A stretch of 64,000 bases of DNA, taken from contig NC_088172.1 of NCBI RefSeq assembly GCF_028769735.1, positions 56,947,075 to 57,011,074 on the forward strand. The letters run 5' to 3'. Of this stretch, positions 11,250 through 26,200 are shown one piece after another. The notes under the pieces are model-generated. The model had not been told where the DNA came from and did not search any database. It saw only the letters and a list, made by a program, of their open reading frames with translations. Each line of letters begins with the position of its first letter. Position 1 is the first letter of the stretch. Source of the DNA: Zonotrichia leucophrys gambelii (taxonomy: Eukaryota; Chordata; Aves; Passeriformes; Passerellidae). A program made the translations under genes and the position numbers.

Positions 11250-14200
11250 CTGAAGAGAAATAACAGGTGTTATTCAGATCCAACCTATTTTTTGCTATGT
11301 TCTAATGCAGATGCACAGAAAACTTATTTTTCAGGTTAGATACAGTTGGTTGGTGATTCTTATTACAGGTAAGACATAAAAATACCACACAAAGCACATA
11401 CAAATTCAGTTTTCATCCTAAAACCATTCAAGATTGCTGCTAAATTCTCCTGATGCAGACGTATAAATCTCAGTTGCCAAATTCAGCCTTATGCAGCAGC
11501 TGCCTATCTAGATGTAGTGGGGTTTTGGCTCTGGCTCTACATACATAAAGATATGTGCAATATACAGTTATTACTACACTATAACCCTCATAGGTACTCA
11601 GTTTTATCCGAAGACAAGAAGACTAACTTAACCCAGCATAATATTAAGTAATATTAATGGACTTTGAAGTATGAAGATGTGAGACTTCCCAGCTTTACTA
11701 TCAGCTAATCATGCAAATTTTTTATTTGCTTGCTTCATCAAAATAAACTAAAATCACATTTGAAAAACTTTTAGGTTGCAAGCAGCAAGGGTCAGACGAG
11801 CCCAGGCACGTTCCATCCAGCAGTATTGCGATTTTATTCCAATAAGTGCCAAAAGTTCTTATATAGGATAAGATTTTCCTGAAGTCCCATTTCCCTGCTG
11901 TTCTGAATGCCTTTAGTTTTAAAGCAAACAAACAAAATCCTCCTGCCTTTATTGGGAGATACTCTTGAAGAGCTGCTTAAAAACATGTAACAGCTACCCT
12001 TGAGATTATTCTGTTTTCGTAAGTGAGCAGAGCTAGTCCCTGGAGAAGTTTGCACTGTCAGTGGTTGGAGTCATCTTAGAGGTCTTTTCCAACCCTAATT
12101 ATTCTGTGATCTGTGTTACTAAGCAGTGCCTGTTTGCTGCTGATGGGTGCAGGCAGCCTTGGCAGGAAGGACGTACCTGCTCGTAGTCTGCAGAGTGTGG
12201 AGATGCCCAGCTGCTGAAAACGGACCTCTTGGTGGGTAAGAAAATTCTTGAGGTAGGCTTGAATCTCTTCAATGTGATATTTCCAAAAAAGCATCATTTT
12301 TTCTGCGTAAATGGGCGAAACACTGGAGATCAATACAAGCCTTTAAGCACTTTGAAAACTGATTTTTGTAACATTTCACCTTCAGCTAAAACCAACACTA
12401 CTGCAAAGACTGACAAGTGACTTCCCGGTATCACAGCTTCTGATAATACTGCTGATACTTCCAGTAAATAAAAAGATGAGTGGGCTGCTGGGAATCTGAT
12501 CCTTGTGCAAGGGGCCTACTGATTGACAGTGGTTGGCCTGGTAGCTGAAGCAATCCATTAGATGATTATGCTGTTGGATTCTGTTCACTACCTGAGAGAG
12601 AGTCTGCTCTGTTGCAAATCCTCAATGCTAGAAATGAAACAGATTTGCATTTCCCTTAATGGGGACTCACCACACATTTCAGTTTTTCTTATGTCTAATG
12701 TCTAAAATCTAACTATACCTTTCTAGAAAATGTGGCAAGTATCATCAGAGCAGCTTTTTCTTGCAAGTCTTAAAGGCTCTCAGCTGCATGAGGCAAGTAT
12801 TTAAGCATAAAACTGTTTTCTACAGGTAAAAATAATGCTTTTTTATTCTCTTTCATTGAAACTTGAAAAAATTTGGCTGCATTCTTAAAACTACTTTACT
12901 TCACTGCTCCTGGTAATTTAGTCTAGAATGATATCAGCAGGATTTGGTTCAGTAAGAGTTTTTTTCTTGCTGGTCAGGAAGTAGAGTTATTCTAAAATTT
13001 TGGAACACAGCCTCTGCTGTCTGTGGGGGATGCCATCACATTTTACATATCGAGAAAGAAGGTCAAATGGCAAGATATAACCTTATTTGAAGTGACCCTT
13101 GTCTGAAACACATTCTCATCTTTCCCGTGGTGAGGAGTATGTTAATGGTCTCCCACCTTCGTACTGAAGCTGTTTGCAAGGACCTCAGAGTTGGCTATGG
13201 ACCAGCTCTGCAGAATGGCAGTTCTTGAAGAAGGCAAAACCCATGTAAATCAGACCTTTATCTGTGGTCCACTTTAATCCCTGGAGTTTCTCATGCAACT
13301 CAAGACTGTTTTATTTCAAGGGGCACTTGTACTCTGAAAAATTTGTAGACACCAAGTGGGGGGATGATACAAGAATATTTAAGGTTGTTCAGTGCCTGAC
13401 AGTCCTTTGGGAAAAGGCTAACTTCACTTCAGACATCCACAAGTCTCTTCCAAAGCACAGTTAATCCTGTGTGAGTTACCATGACTGATCATGTGCTGGA
13501 TGATGGAGGCAGCATGAAAGGAAGGCTCAGGATATTCCAGTTGGCCAGCCAGTCTCACCAAGCACCTTGTCAAAGGTTCATCCATCCACTGGACCATGTG
13601 TAACATGGCTCCTTCTGGAAGGCAGAAAGGTAAGAGAATACTCTCTAAATAGGAAATCCAGTGTCAAAGAAATGAAGCTGAGAGGTCTGCCAGAAACTGC
13701 TGAAATGGTGAATCCTTCATGCAACTGGAGAAGCAAAATAAGTGCTGAACTTGGTTAACAAGTACGTTTAGGTCGTTAAAAAGGGTGATGTTCTGAGGTT
13801 ATGCTCTCAGTAAGGTAAGGCCATGGATTTGGCTCATATTTTGTTGGCTTTTTGTTCTGCAAAAATGAATCACTTTATGTGCAAGATCCACTCTTGGCCC
13901 ATTGGGCTCAGTCTGTCCAGCAGCTACTCCAGGAGTGCGCTCCACTCGCAAAATTAGATGTGATGTGTTGCCAGCTGCATGGCCATCACACCAGATAGAA
14001 GAGATGACCTGTTTGACAGACAATATCCAATGCTAGGGCATGTTGGGAAAATTTACACTCGTCCTTTCTGCTTTAAAGAGTGCTGTACCTTTGATGAGTG
14101 CCAATTTGGTATCTCTGATGAAATCCATGTGCGAAAAATTTCAAGATATAGACCTACTTTGTATTTTAGTTTTTTATATCAGTTTCTGCAATGATGAAAT

Positions 14201-17200
14201 TATTTCAGCCTGAGAAACAGGGAAATGTTACAAATAGAAGAAGACAGGCCATGTACAGCAGTGAAGATCAGCAAAAAAAAAAAAAAAGAATTAAAGAATT
14301 TTAAACAGTTGAACAAAAATGCAGACAATGGAGCCCACGTATCCTGCCACTGAATTGGGTTTTGTTGTTGAAACTTACAATGAATTTAAAAGGAAAGTCT
14401 TGGGCTGTGAGATGGAGCTGTGCTCCATCTCCTGTTAGAATTAATAAAGGACATGAGCACTTCTCTGATTCAGCCCTTGATGGAGGGTTGCTGCCATACC
14501 TTGCTTTGCTAGCTCAGCAAGGCAGGATGTCACGTAATGAAGGGAGTCTTCCTGAGTGTCGGTCAAAAGCAGGGTCTGGAGGAGACCTTCGACACAGCGG
14601 CTCTCCGTGATTCTCTGCCACAAGAGAGAGAGGCATGTTTAGCACTTCCATTAGGGTTTAGTGGTGCCTGGGGGCTTCAGAAGTACTGAGGTGAAACCAT
14701 CAATAATGGAAATGTCTCCTCCCAGATCTACCACAACCAGGTGAAAACACCTCGGATTGTTCAGAGATCACCTGTACTGGGATACATATATTATAGACTG
14801 AGTTGAAAAGAGATAGGAGGCTTAACTTGTGCTGACCTGGACTAAAAGCAAAACATGAGACCAAGAAATGAGTTCTGAATGAGTCAGCTGGAGGTGACTG
14901 GTTGCTAGTGAAATTGAATCATGAAGTCATCAGCCCTCTGGGACGTCCTAACAATGGAAGTTGCTCATGGCTCCCTAATTGAGCTCAAGTCTATCAGCAA
15001 AATGGAGTATCTTTTTCTGATACTCATTTTATGCTGCATTTTTTGCTGTGGTTTTTTAATTTGCTGCTTAGAGGTTCAAGGTGGATTTGAGACTGCTGCT
15101 TTTCAAGCTCCCACACTCTGTTTCTGTCCTGCTGGCATAAAAACAGTACTGCCTTTTCCTCTTGTGCCAAGGACTTGTGTTTTAGGCAGCATTCCTTAGA
15201 ATTGATCCTGGAAACCTGGCACTCCCACTCATGTCTGTTTATTCATTTATGCAGCAAGAGCTTGATACTCTCTATACTATAAAGCTTTATTGAAGGTAAA
15301 GCAGGTCCCAGCTGATAACAGCATAAAGTCACAGAATTTAAGTATTTCAAAAAAAGACTATATTTGTCAAACTTTGAATGATGGTCCATTTCTATTCCTA
15401 CTGTGGGCCTTGAGTTTCAGGGAATCTAGTTTCCTGCAAAACTCGCTGTCACAGCTATTAGAAATTTATAAAATTCTTATCTTAGTAAAAAACCCCGTCA
15501 TTTTCCTTCTGGCTGGTTTAAATCTCTGGAACTAGTAGTAATTGTATTGTGAACAAAGGGGGAAATAAAGAACTGAGTCTTTAAAAGTGTGTACTAGGAA
15601 GTGGAACAAAGCAGAGGTGAGGATTTGGTGGGGTTTTTTCCTCATTATTGATTGCTACTGTTGGTACTCTAAAAGGCAAGGAGAAAGGAAGTGCATCCTT
15701 GCATATGGATTTTGAAGCAAAGTCAGCAAGAGAGATCTTTATAGCATTTTGGCATAACTAGTATCTTGCCAAAGAGGCAAAATGTGCATCAATAGCTGGG
15801 GTTCTGTTTCACAACGAACAGCAGCTGAAGCATGAGAGCCAGGAAATAAAGATTCAGTTCATAACAGACCTCAGATTTTCCTGAACAATTCCTTTAATCA
15901 GTATGAAATGTTCTTTCTTGAACTTTTTATACCTATGATGCAGTCAAATTAGGTAACCACATCATTCATTGCAAAAATTAGATATTTATTATTTTAATTA
16001 GCTGTTTTGTATTGTATTGGGAAAATATGAATAGAACTACCTTTCATTATGGTCCTTTTATTCATATATTCAATTCTGTGTAAAATATATAGCAAATTGG
16101 CATATGTTTAATTACCCACAGCATTAATTATTTTTTTAATGCTGATTTGACATAAACACAATGGCAACCTCACAGGGTATAGTTCAGTGACAAACACTGT
16201 GTACCTACCTGTCTGTTTTTGGAAAGGCACAGGTTTCTGATGATGCAAGCAGTATGTCCAACAATCACAGGGTCTGTTTTATGTGCTGCCAGTAATATCC
16301 CCAGGCTCTGCAGGAGCTCAGCACATGCCAGAGTGTCCTGAGGAGAATAACCAGTATCTCAGTATCCAGTGTGGACAACACAACGCAGCTTTGCAGTGAG
16401 CTACGGAGAGATTGAACTTAGCTCTGCAAGAAGAGCATTAGTTTGCTTGTATAAACCAAGGGTGTGGCTGGGTCCAGTGCTGCTTCTCTCAAGTATGGTC
16501 TGATTGCACTGACTATTGAGCACTTGCTATGGAAGGCTGGAGTCTTCAAGATTGTGTAGTTTATTGTTGTTTCCATCAGATGCCTCACTGTGGTCATTGC
16601 TAGTCAGGGGAAGGACGTGCGACCCTGACTGGAAGAAGAGGTTGTCAGGGTTGCTGTGGAAGACAGAACTACACGGTGAAGTAGCAGCAGCAGTGCATCC
16701 TTGAGTAGCTCAGCAATTTACCTGGCTACAACAATGGATTGTATCTTTAGATCAGTTTGTGATCAGGCCCCTCTTCAGTAAACATGTCCTGAACAACATC
16801 TTCTTTACACACTTTTCTATGCTGTCTGATGATATTTTCGAGGTACTTTGCTGGGTATCTCTCTCTGAGTGTAGCCTTCCTCCAATTACCACTAATATTA
16901 CTTGAATCACAGAATGACCTGGCTTGGAAAGGACCTTAAAGATCATCTAGTTCCAGCCCTCTGCCATGGGCAGGAACACCTTCCACTGGGCCAGGTTGTT
17001 TAGAGCCCCATCTAACCTGGCCTTAAACACTTCCAGGGATGGGGCATCCACAAATTCTCTGGGCAACGTGTTCCAGTGCCTCACACCCTCACATTAAGGA
17101 TTTTTTCCTAATATCAAATCTAAACCTACTTTCTTTCATTTTGCAGCCATTACTCTTGTCCTGTAGTATCAGATTGGAGTCTGGATTACTGCACAGGTAG

Positions 17201-20200
17201 TTACCTCAATAAAATCCATATGGATTGAGGGAGCACTGCTGTGTGTAAGAGAAACCTGACTTCAACAGAGTTTATTTTAGGTCTACAGTTAAAAGCAAAA
17301 GATTTCCTCTTGGGAGTGTTTTTTCATTCAGTCTCCTTCCCTTAGGAATTTAGGAGTTTTTAATGCAGTTCTTCTGTTTGTTCCCAATGAATTGTATAAT
17401 TTGTACTGCCTGGAAACTGAGACACATTAGCAAGGGAGTTCAATATAAAACAAATCATTAGTCCTATACACAGCTGCAAAAAATCACATAATTCTCAAAC
17501 CTGTGAAATATAGGAACACTAAAGCAGTGTTGAAAAGCAGATGTCTTTAAAAGTTAGTTTAACTTTAATCTTTCTTTTGCTTAGGCTAAATTGCAAAAGT
17601 GTATCTTATTTTCTTTTAATACCAGCTGACATCTTCACTTAGCTCATTTTAAGCACTGTCACAACCAGCAATCCTAAAATAAGACAGGAAAGTAAGTTGA
17701 AAGGGCAGTTCTTCCACAGGGCAGAGAATCTTATATGCAGACATGACAGTAAATTTTCCTTAGATTTTCTTTAAAGGAAGAAATAATATAGTTTTAGACA
17801 ATCCAATTAAATTATCACTGATTACTGTCTTCTACACTTTTGGGGCCAAATGTCATCTTTTCTGCATAATCCCATCAACTACAATACCCGTTTTGATTTG
17901 CTACAACCTGAGAGGAGGAAATTTGCTATGGATTATAAAGGAACTTTCTAATACATAATGACTTCCCTGCCAAGATATTTTGTTTATTTAGAACCTACAT
18001 TAGCAAGTGACAGTACTTGAATTTTGCTGAACTTCTTTTTTTGTCTGGAATATGGCTGAGATCCAGATTTTGTTTTCTTGCTCAATTCTGCACAGTGCAA
18101 GAGAATCACGAGAAAACTGTGAGTAAAAATAGATTGAGTGGTTCAGATGGATATTGATCTAACTTCTCTCAAGACTAGAATATTAAAGAAAAAAATAAAG
18201 GCAAGGAAAAAAATTCCAACAGCAAGTGTGCTTACAGTTGCAGTGCTGTACTCATACTCCTTACACAGGGATTTCTTGACAAGGTAAATATTATCCCATT
18301 TACCAGTTAGCAAAATGTCAAGGCAAAGTTATTTTGTACCTGGAGTGGAGATTCAGTGGCACCCTCTGGAATAGACAGACCCTGACTTCCAGGTCTTTTA
18401 TTAAAGGAATTTGACTTAAAGGACTGTTTTCTCACAAAGCCTGTTTCTTTAGTGTTTCAGGGTTGGGCTGTCCTTGGGAAAACTGAATAAAATTCCCTCT
18501 GCAAGAGGGAAGTTTTCCAGCTCTTGCTGGGAATCCCTGTCAACAGCCTGACCAGGAGATTGCAAAAAGGGGGATGAAGCAGGGCAAGGAGCTCCCGTGA
18601 AGCATTCCTGGGGGTTTGCTTCATGGTAACTAAAGGGCAGACAGATCCTGCCCCATTGTATCCTGGATAGTATTTGTAATAATTCAAGCATCACTTGACT
18701 TGGTTGTAAAGGTTAGCTTTGTTCAGTGGTTTGTTTTCCAACAGTTGTTCCCATGGAGAAGTCCCTTTTTCAGTCACGGAGAATTCAGCCTGAGTTAGAG
18801 AAAGAAACGTTGAAAAGACTTGAAAAGCAGGCCAGAAAAGGCAGAGAGATGGGGAGGCAGGATATGAATACAAAGAGGTCAGACTCTTCTCAGAGTGCCC
18901 AGGGCTCGCTCGCACAAAGCAGCAACATTCAGCAGTCAGGGACAGCCGTGTTTGCTCGCTAAAACAAATTCAGAGATGTAGATACTTCTCACTGGGGAAT
19001 AAAGTGAGATGCTTTGCTTTCCAGCCTCCTGCTACTGACCCTTTTTCCCTTATGAAGGATGGGCTGTTTCACCACTGGTGTAGCGAGGCTGAGTTCGCAG
19101 TGTATTTGATCCCACTGATCCTGACCACGTCTCTTTGTGGCCAGGGATTTGAAACACTGGTAAAGACAAGTTTCAGGACCAGGGAGAAAAGGATTTGTGG
19201 GTACTCTTTCCGGGGAGAACAAAAAATGTGAATGATATTTGGAGATAAGAAAAGCAAATCTGAGTGAGGACCATGCTCCAGCATAATGTCTGCTACTGGA
19301 TAACATATTTACTGTGCCAATGGCCTTCAACTAACTTAATGCATTTCAATTGTAAGCTTGTTGAGAGCAAATTGTGTTTTGATTCTATGAGGCAGTTTGA
19401 CAATCAATGAGGATATTCTGTGCTCATGCAGCCACTCTGCCTTGAGTAGATCTGTGCTCTAGTTGCTGCTTTCCCAGGCATTGAGCTCACCCATTTTCCC
19501 ATCAAATCCCAGAAGTAGGGGAGATGCAATTTTGGTTTGCATACAGACAACTTAATTGTTACACACCAAGCTTTCCAAACCCAGAGTAAATTCCCAATCA
19601 GGCTGAGTGTATTTCAGACACAAGAAGCACCTAAGGCCACCTGAAGCTATTCAGACCCTGTCACCACTGCCTGAGGCAATGTGGCAGTAAAAGGTTCTCA
19701 CATAGTTTTGATCTATGCACGCAACCTTTGACTAACTTCAAATGTTGTTGTTAGCTTAAAACACTTATCAAAACCTTTCACATCTATGTTCTTATGGATG
19801 TCTTTAATTACTGCAAAGAAAAGTTCATTTAAAAACGAGAGTAATCTGTCAGTACTTGCCATAATTTAATTGTAGTCAGACTTCTTCATGTATTTGCTAG
19901 TGTTGCACTATTAATGGTGGTGTTTACCCTGAACATGGGCAAAAGAATCGTTCTGTAACTTAGGACATGAGGATACACAGTCCTGGTGAAAGTCCTAATG
20001 CATTAACTAAAGATAAACAAGATTTCAAATTCTGTCAGTCCCCCTTTTTGTTTTGATGCTAATTCAAAATATGTCAATATTCTACAAATGCACTTTTGAA
20101 TAACACTGTCCATGTAGGGAGTAACATACATTTGCTCTTTGTTCTGCACTTCTGCACTTTAAATGTGTGCTCTAAATTAGTTTCTCTGCTTTTCAGTGGG

Positions 20201-23200
20201 TGGAGAAGCTCTATAGCCAAGAAATAACTTCCTTGGTTGCCCTCATGGTGGCAGTCTCTCATGGTGCTGTGTTTTTCCTCCCCTCATTCATCTATCTGGG
20301 GACTGAGGGGACGAGAGAGAGTTGTGAGGAGTGCAAGGCAGTACCCACATATGCAACGGCTCTGACACCCATCTGCCCCTCTACTCTCACTGGTCTCTCC
20401 TTGGGATCCCCCTCAGCACAACAGATAGCTCCTCAGGTAGCTAATGATAGTGCAGATGCAGTAAATGAAGCCTGGTTATTTTGGGTAGGAGAGAGAAGGG
20501 TTGGGAAGGCTCCCAGAGTCTCTTGGCCATTCTCAAATTGCATTTCATAGGCTGTTTTGCCATAACAGAGTGTTACCCCTGGTGGTGACCAGAACGAGTC
20601 TCTCCCCTCTGTTTTTGGGAAATGATCTCCCATACCTGGTTGGGTGAGTGCTGGGAGAGTATCCAGAGCAGAGCGATGGAGGCACGGCGCACGTCCTCGC
20701 TTCCAGAGGCCAGGAGAGAGCACAGCTGGGGCAGGACATTCTCAGCAACCATCTCAGCCTGGATATCCACTGGCATGGGAAAACAAAGGAGGTCAGGGGG
20801 GTTCAGAGCACTGCAGGGAGTAATTCAGGGTCTGACTCAAAAAGTTGACTGTTGTATCAAATTAGAGGGGACCTCCCCATCTCCGTGCAATGGGACAATG
20901 CCACATGTTCAGTTATAAAAAGAAACCCTCATTTGTTCTGCCTCCTTTTGCTGAGGGATTAATACAAGCTTGATGGCAGAATGTAGGTTTGGGCACCCTC
21001 AGTTTGTGTCTGAACCTCAAAAAACCAAGTGAGGGCAATTTTCTGACTGTCATTGGCATAAGGCCAGGTATGAATGTGGCAGCTTCTGCTAACAAACAGA
21101 AAGACCTCCCAAGCACCACCTATCTTGCAGAGTTTTGGTTAGCCAGAAGAAAGCCCAGCCATCCTACTGAATTGTTATACCCCACTTGCTCCTGCAACCT
21201 CAGTGAGTGCACTAAAAGGCAATGCCAGAGCAGCCAGCAGATGGAGAGGCAGATCTAAAAGGTCAAGCAGACCGGGTGTTTCAAACTCATCAAGGAGTGG
21301 CACAGCACTTCTTTTGCTCTCAACTCCTCTATAATTGTGACTGCTTGAGAATTAAGCAGCTCTACATTTTTTAGATGAATAACTCTACCCTGGAGTCTGG
21401 GACTTTAGCACTGAGTGTGCCAGTCCTCTGCCACTGTTTCCTGAATATGTCATAGAAATTAATCTTGGACATTTAATAGGGTTTTTTTGGAGGATGACAA
21501 ATGCATGGGAGAAAATTATATTTAATGATAGACAGAATCATGCCTTGGAGAAGACAGGTCCCCACTCAATAAGCAATTTCAGAAGACATTCTGTCCTAAT
21601 TGGGTTTAATGCTTAGGAAATATGGAAAGAAGGAAAGCTTAGCAACTCACTAAGGCTCTGTACATAAGCACACCTCTGCTGCCTTTCTCACTTTCTCCAG
21701 ATACACCCCTTGCTACCTGGGAGCTCTAAAAGAGATTTAGTGAGGATATGCACTGCACCTTCCTCTTCCCTTAACATCCAGTTAAAATGTAGAAAATATC
21801 TCTTTGCTTTTGATAGGAAAAGTTCCCAGCCCACTGTGCTCACTCTGAAAGGCAGAGAGAGATAGAAATAGTTTGGTTTCTTTATCTCCAAGACATTGCT
21901 TACCACTGGTAGCCAAATTTCTTAGGCAAACACATGCCTGGCTTGAAACCTGCTTGTGCCAAAGAGGAAAACCAAAAATTAAAAATGAGAGAGAGGAGGA
22001 AAAAGAGCAGTTTCAGTAATGCATGTTCTTGCCTACTGCACACAAAATAAACATGACAACACTAGTAAGCTCTTACATTATCTTCAAGAGTATGTTTTGG
22101 CACATGTTTTTTTTCAAAGTTTTGATGAAATTTTTTTTCAACCTCCTAGTCAGTCATCCTATTGTTGATGAAGAATGGGGCTCAGATGTTGGCTTTATTT
22201 TAGAACATCTGATAAGTTATAAGAAAATGAAGGGAAAGAAATTGTCCCATTTGCTTTGCAGTTTTTTTCATCTCCCTTCTACAAAGAATTTCAAGTTCCA
22301 CCAGGAACTGTGGTTTCTTGAAGTTTCCTTGATGTGGCTTCCAACAAAGCAAAATTCTCAAGATGTCATCCTTGAAGCCATATAGTAAAAGTTCCGGATA
22401 CCAAAAAGAAAAAAAAACAAGTAGCACAACAGATGTGTCACACTGTCACACACACAATGATCAAAGACAGAGCCTGGACAGGGCACTTCTCACATGATGT
22501 TTCAAGTTAATAGCATACTGGCTATCCTAGTCTAAAGGAAGTGTCCAGGGCTGTAGAACAACTTTAATAATTTCCCTTTGCGTTCTTCATACATTGACCT
22601 TGTAGAACCCATGTATTTTCTATTGTAGGTGTCTTTTCTCATGGGAAAGATGCTGCATAGGTACCTGTACAGTAGATGAACAGAATGATGTGAGGCTGAA
22701 ACTGGAAGCCCATGTCTATAGCTCTACTTGGATGCTAAGTCTTTTCACAAAGAGAAAGCTACAACTTTACCTTGTCCACAGAAGAGGACAGGAGAGAGAT
22801 CAGTGTCCGCAGCAGGAATCTGTCACTGGGTCTCAGCAAGGCTTTGTGGTGCTGAACATTGGCTGCCACGTTGCTCAGGGCAGCACAGCTGTAGTACTGC
22901 AAAGAACCAAGAAAAAATGCAGACAGAAAGGTCAGGGTGGTGACACACTGAAGAGAATACAAATAAATTGGAGCAATGCTCAGATTTAAAACCAATACAA
23001 ATAACATGCTTTTTCATCCTAAGGGTGTTTATAGGATTGACACAACATGCTGTAGCTGCTCCAGCAATCCTGCTGGGGCGTGTAGTACATTCATTAGGAC
23101 TCTGGCTGTTTGGGAACGTGCTCTGCTGCTGCAATGACATTGCTGCTGGCATCTAAGTTAAGTCATCTGCATCTATTGTATTATATGTTTACATTGATTT

Positions 23201-26200
23201 ACTCAAGCTGGATGTAGCTATTGCCCTGGCATGCCAAGAGATCATTTCCAAAGGATCTAACCATTAATGCTAAGGAGGACTACGCATATAAAATTATCTA
23301 TTACTAGAGAGGTATAATTAGAAGATGTTGAGCTACAGAGTTGGAAATTTTAAGATGTGTTGAAGATTGCAATGTAAGCTGTTTTCCATTACCATCTGTA
23401 TGGCAGATTACCTTTGTCAAGTGGGCAGTTTGCTTTATCTCTTTGAGTGACCACATTCACACCTCCCTCGGGAGGGGACATCTGCTGATAACAGACTATG
23501 AATGTCACTGTATGACTGATAAGAACTATAACATCCCATTGTGAGATGCTCCACCCAGAGGGAGGAGCTAAGCATTGCTACCCAGATATAATCCCAAGGT
23601 TTTTGAGACACCAGCACGGCTTTCTCCACGGGATTCCCCAGAGAAACAGCAGCTGCCTCTCCTTCCACTGGATCTTCAGAGGTAGAATACATCCTTCTCT
23701 ACAGATTCCCCCTGCTCCAACAGAACCACACCTGATAGTTCAGGAGAACTACAGCCACATTTCCAATTGGACTGCCACTAACACCCTGACCCACAGGGTG
23801 TCAGGTTGGGTTCTGACTCTGTCAGTGTTGTTCTAGTGTACTGCATTGGTTATTTTATCCTTTATTTTTCTTATTTTCCCTATTAAAGAACTGTTATTTT
23901 CTGTTCCCATATTTTTGCCTGAGAGCCCCCTTAATTTAAAATTTATAGCAATTCGGAGGGGTGGGGAGGGTTTACATTCTCCATTTCAGGGGAGGCTCCT
24001 GCCTTGCTTAGCAGACTCCAGTCTTTCCAAACCTAGACAAGATGAATCTCAGAGAAATCTAAAAATGCAGAAACAGCTTGCAGAAAGCAACTCCAGAGAG
24101 TCCATCCCTTCATAAACCTAAAAAATCTGAGTAGACATAATTAAACTAATGGGGCAAAAAATTTTGTGCTACTCAAAGGACTGAATAAACAAACTAGCAG
24201 AGTGTAAGGCTTTCAACTCTGATTGCTAGTTTATTTATCAGCATACTTTTGCACTAAGACGAGCTGTCTGCTGAGTGTGCAGAATCACAAACAGGTGTCT
24301 GTGATAGGCATAAAATAGGATGTTTTACAGATATGTACAACAACAAGATCTTTTCAAGTTGTCTTCTCAGAATACCTAGTAACATTGCTTAGAGTGGATG
24401 ATCAAAGTTAGGATGCAAAAATACCCCAAACAAAACAAAAAACCAAAACCCAGAGGAAGAGACCTATCTGCATCATGTCTGATGATCTGAAAACCACAAG
24501 AAGGTAGCCACATAACAACCCTGTGCATACATTAATGTGTGCTGGCAGAATAAATTTTGGATCACAAACTTTCTCCTGTGCAGTGAGACAAATTGGGTCT
24601 TTTAAATATATATTATGTGACTGAGCTGAGTTTCACCAAGATGCTCTCCCATGTTTCTCCACTTCACTAGAGAAACCATTCCTCCTCTCCCCCTTTTCAT
24701 TTCTGCATACTGAGGTTTGTGCTCTCCTTACAGTCATGATGTTACTGTTTTAAAATCTGACCTATTTTAGTCATACCTGGACTTCTGAGTCAGGAGATTC
24801 CAGCAGCAAGGCAAGAACTGGTAGGGCTCCTTCCTTGCATAGAACTTGTTGGATTTTCTCTGCCATTAAAAAGAAAAAGTAAAAGTGTCTTCCTCCTTCC
24901 CTCCCTCTCATCTGGAGGCACCATTCAAAAGGGATGTGCACAATTCTTGGGTTCTAAAGAGTGCTGATGTTGTCCAAATATATGCCAGTCAGTGTGACTG
25001 GAAAGTTTATAATTTAGGGCTTGTGTAATGCAGCAGCATGCAGATATTTTAGCAAAAAGACTAGCAGGCTGTCTGACTAAGATTTTGATAGTTTTATGCT
25101 AAAAACTGCTCTGAGAATCTGAATTGCTGGAGAAGCTGAAAAGCCTCAGCTAGGATCTTCACTATTATTTCTGTGTTTTAAAACAAATTATTTAAAATAT
25201 TCTGAATAATACCAGAAATGTAATAGCCAACTGTATAAGTTCTTGCCAACTGTTTCCTTCCAGAACACAGAGTTCAGAGATGTTACTCATGATTTTATAG
25301 TTTAGCTCTGTGGAATAATGGTATCATCTTGGTAGGTGAAATTTAATGCTGGTTTGTTTCAAAGTTAATTATGGTAGTCTACATATAATTGCAGAGGACC
25401 AAGTACCACTTTTGATAAAGCTGTTTGCAGATATTCCAGAAGCCTTTAATGTCTGACTTGTGATAGTTATACTTAGTATATTCCAGCACTGGGTTAGTCA
25501 GAACAAGCAAAAAGTTCCTAAAGCTCAACTTTGCTGGGTAAGCTCCTGAGATTGCTTTAAAGTACACCAAATGTCCTGCTAATGTTTTAGGCCAAAATGT
25601 TTCTTTAACGCATAGCTATTTTTTTTTCCTATTTCTTTGACTGATTGTTTAAATATTCTTACACTAGCCCCTTGGATTTGAAAATCAAGCTTTTTTGTTT
25701 TGGTACTAGGCAAAAAAGGGCCTGTATAAGCTAAACTTAAATCATCGACCTGTGGTACCAACATGAATGCCATTTGAAGAGGAAATAACTTGTTGCTCAG
25801 AAACGCTTTTATTCTTGCCTTAAGCTTCAGGATTATTTTTCTATCAGAGAGTTTTCTTTTGGCAACTCAGGTAAACCATTAGTCCAAAAGTACCTGATTG
25901 TGTGAGGTTCAGAATAGCACCAACTGCATTTTGCTGGACTCTGGGATCATAGGAATTGGCAAGAGACAGTAGGGGTGTAACTCCTCTAGCAGCACCAATA
26001 GCCTCTCGGTTGGACTCTGGAGAAAAGAATCAGAGAAAGAAAGAAATATTTACTGCCATTTTACTGTGAGCCACAAGCAGGACAACCAGCAGGACTATCC
26101 CTTCCCTGATTTCTCTGCATGCTCAAAGGAAACTCTTAAAAATTCTGAGAGCTTAACAGGAAGGAAACCAATTCATGATTTCTGGATTAGCCATAAATCA

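Noticed and set aside
18726..18962. 78-codon Lys/Glu/Arg-rich plus-strand frame in an armadillo-gene intron
   Set aside because: It looks helical, but there are no splice sites, no known family, and equally long frames on the opposite strand.
22690..22989. 99-codon plus-strand frame
   Set aside because: It is the antisense shadow of armadillo exon 7 on the minus strand.
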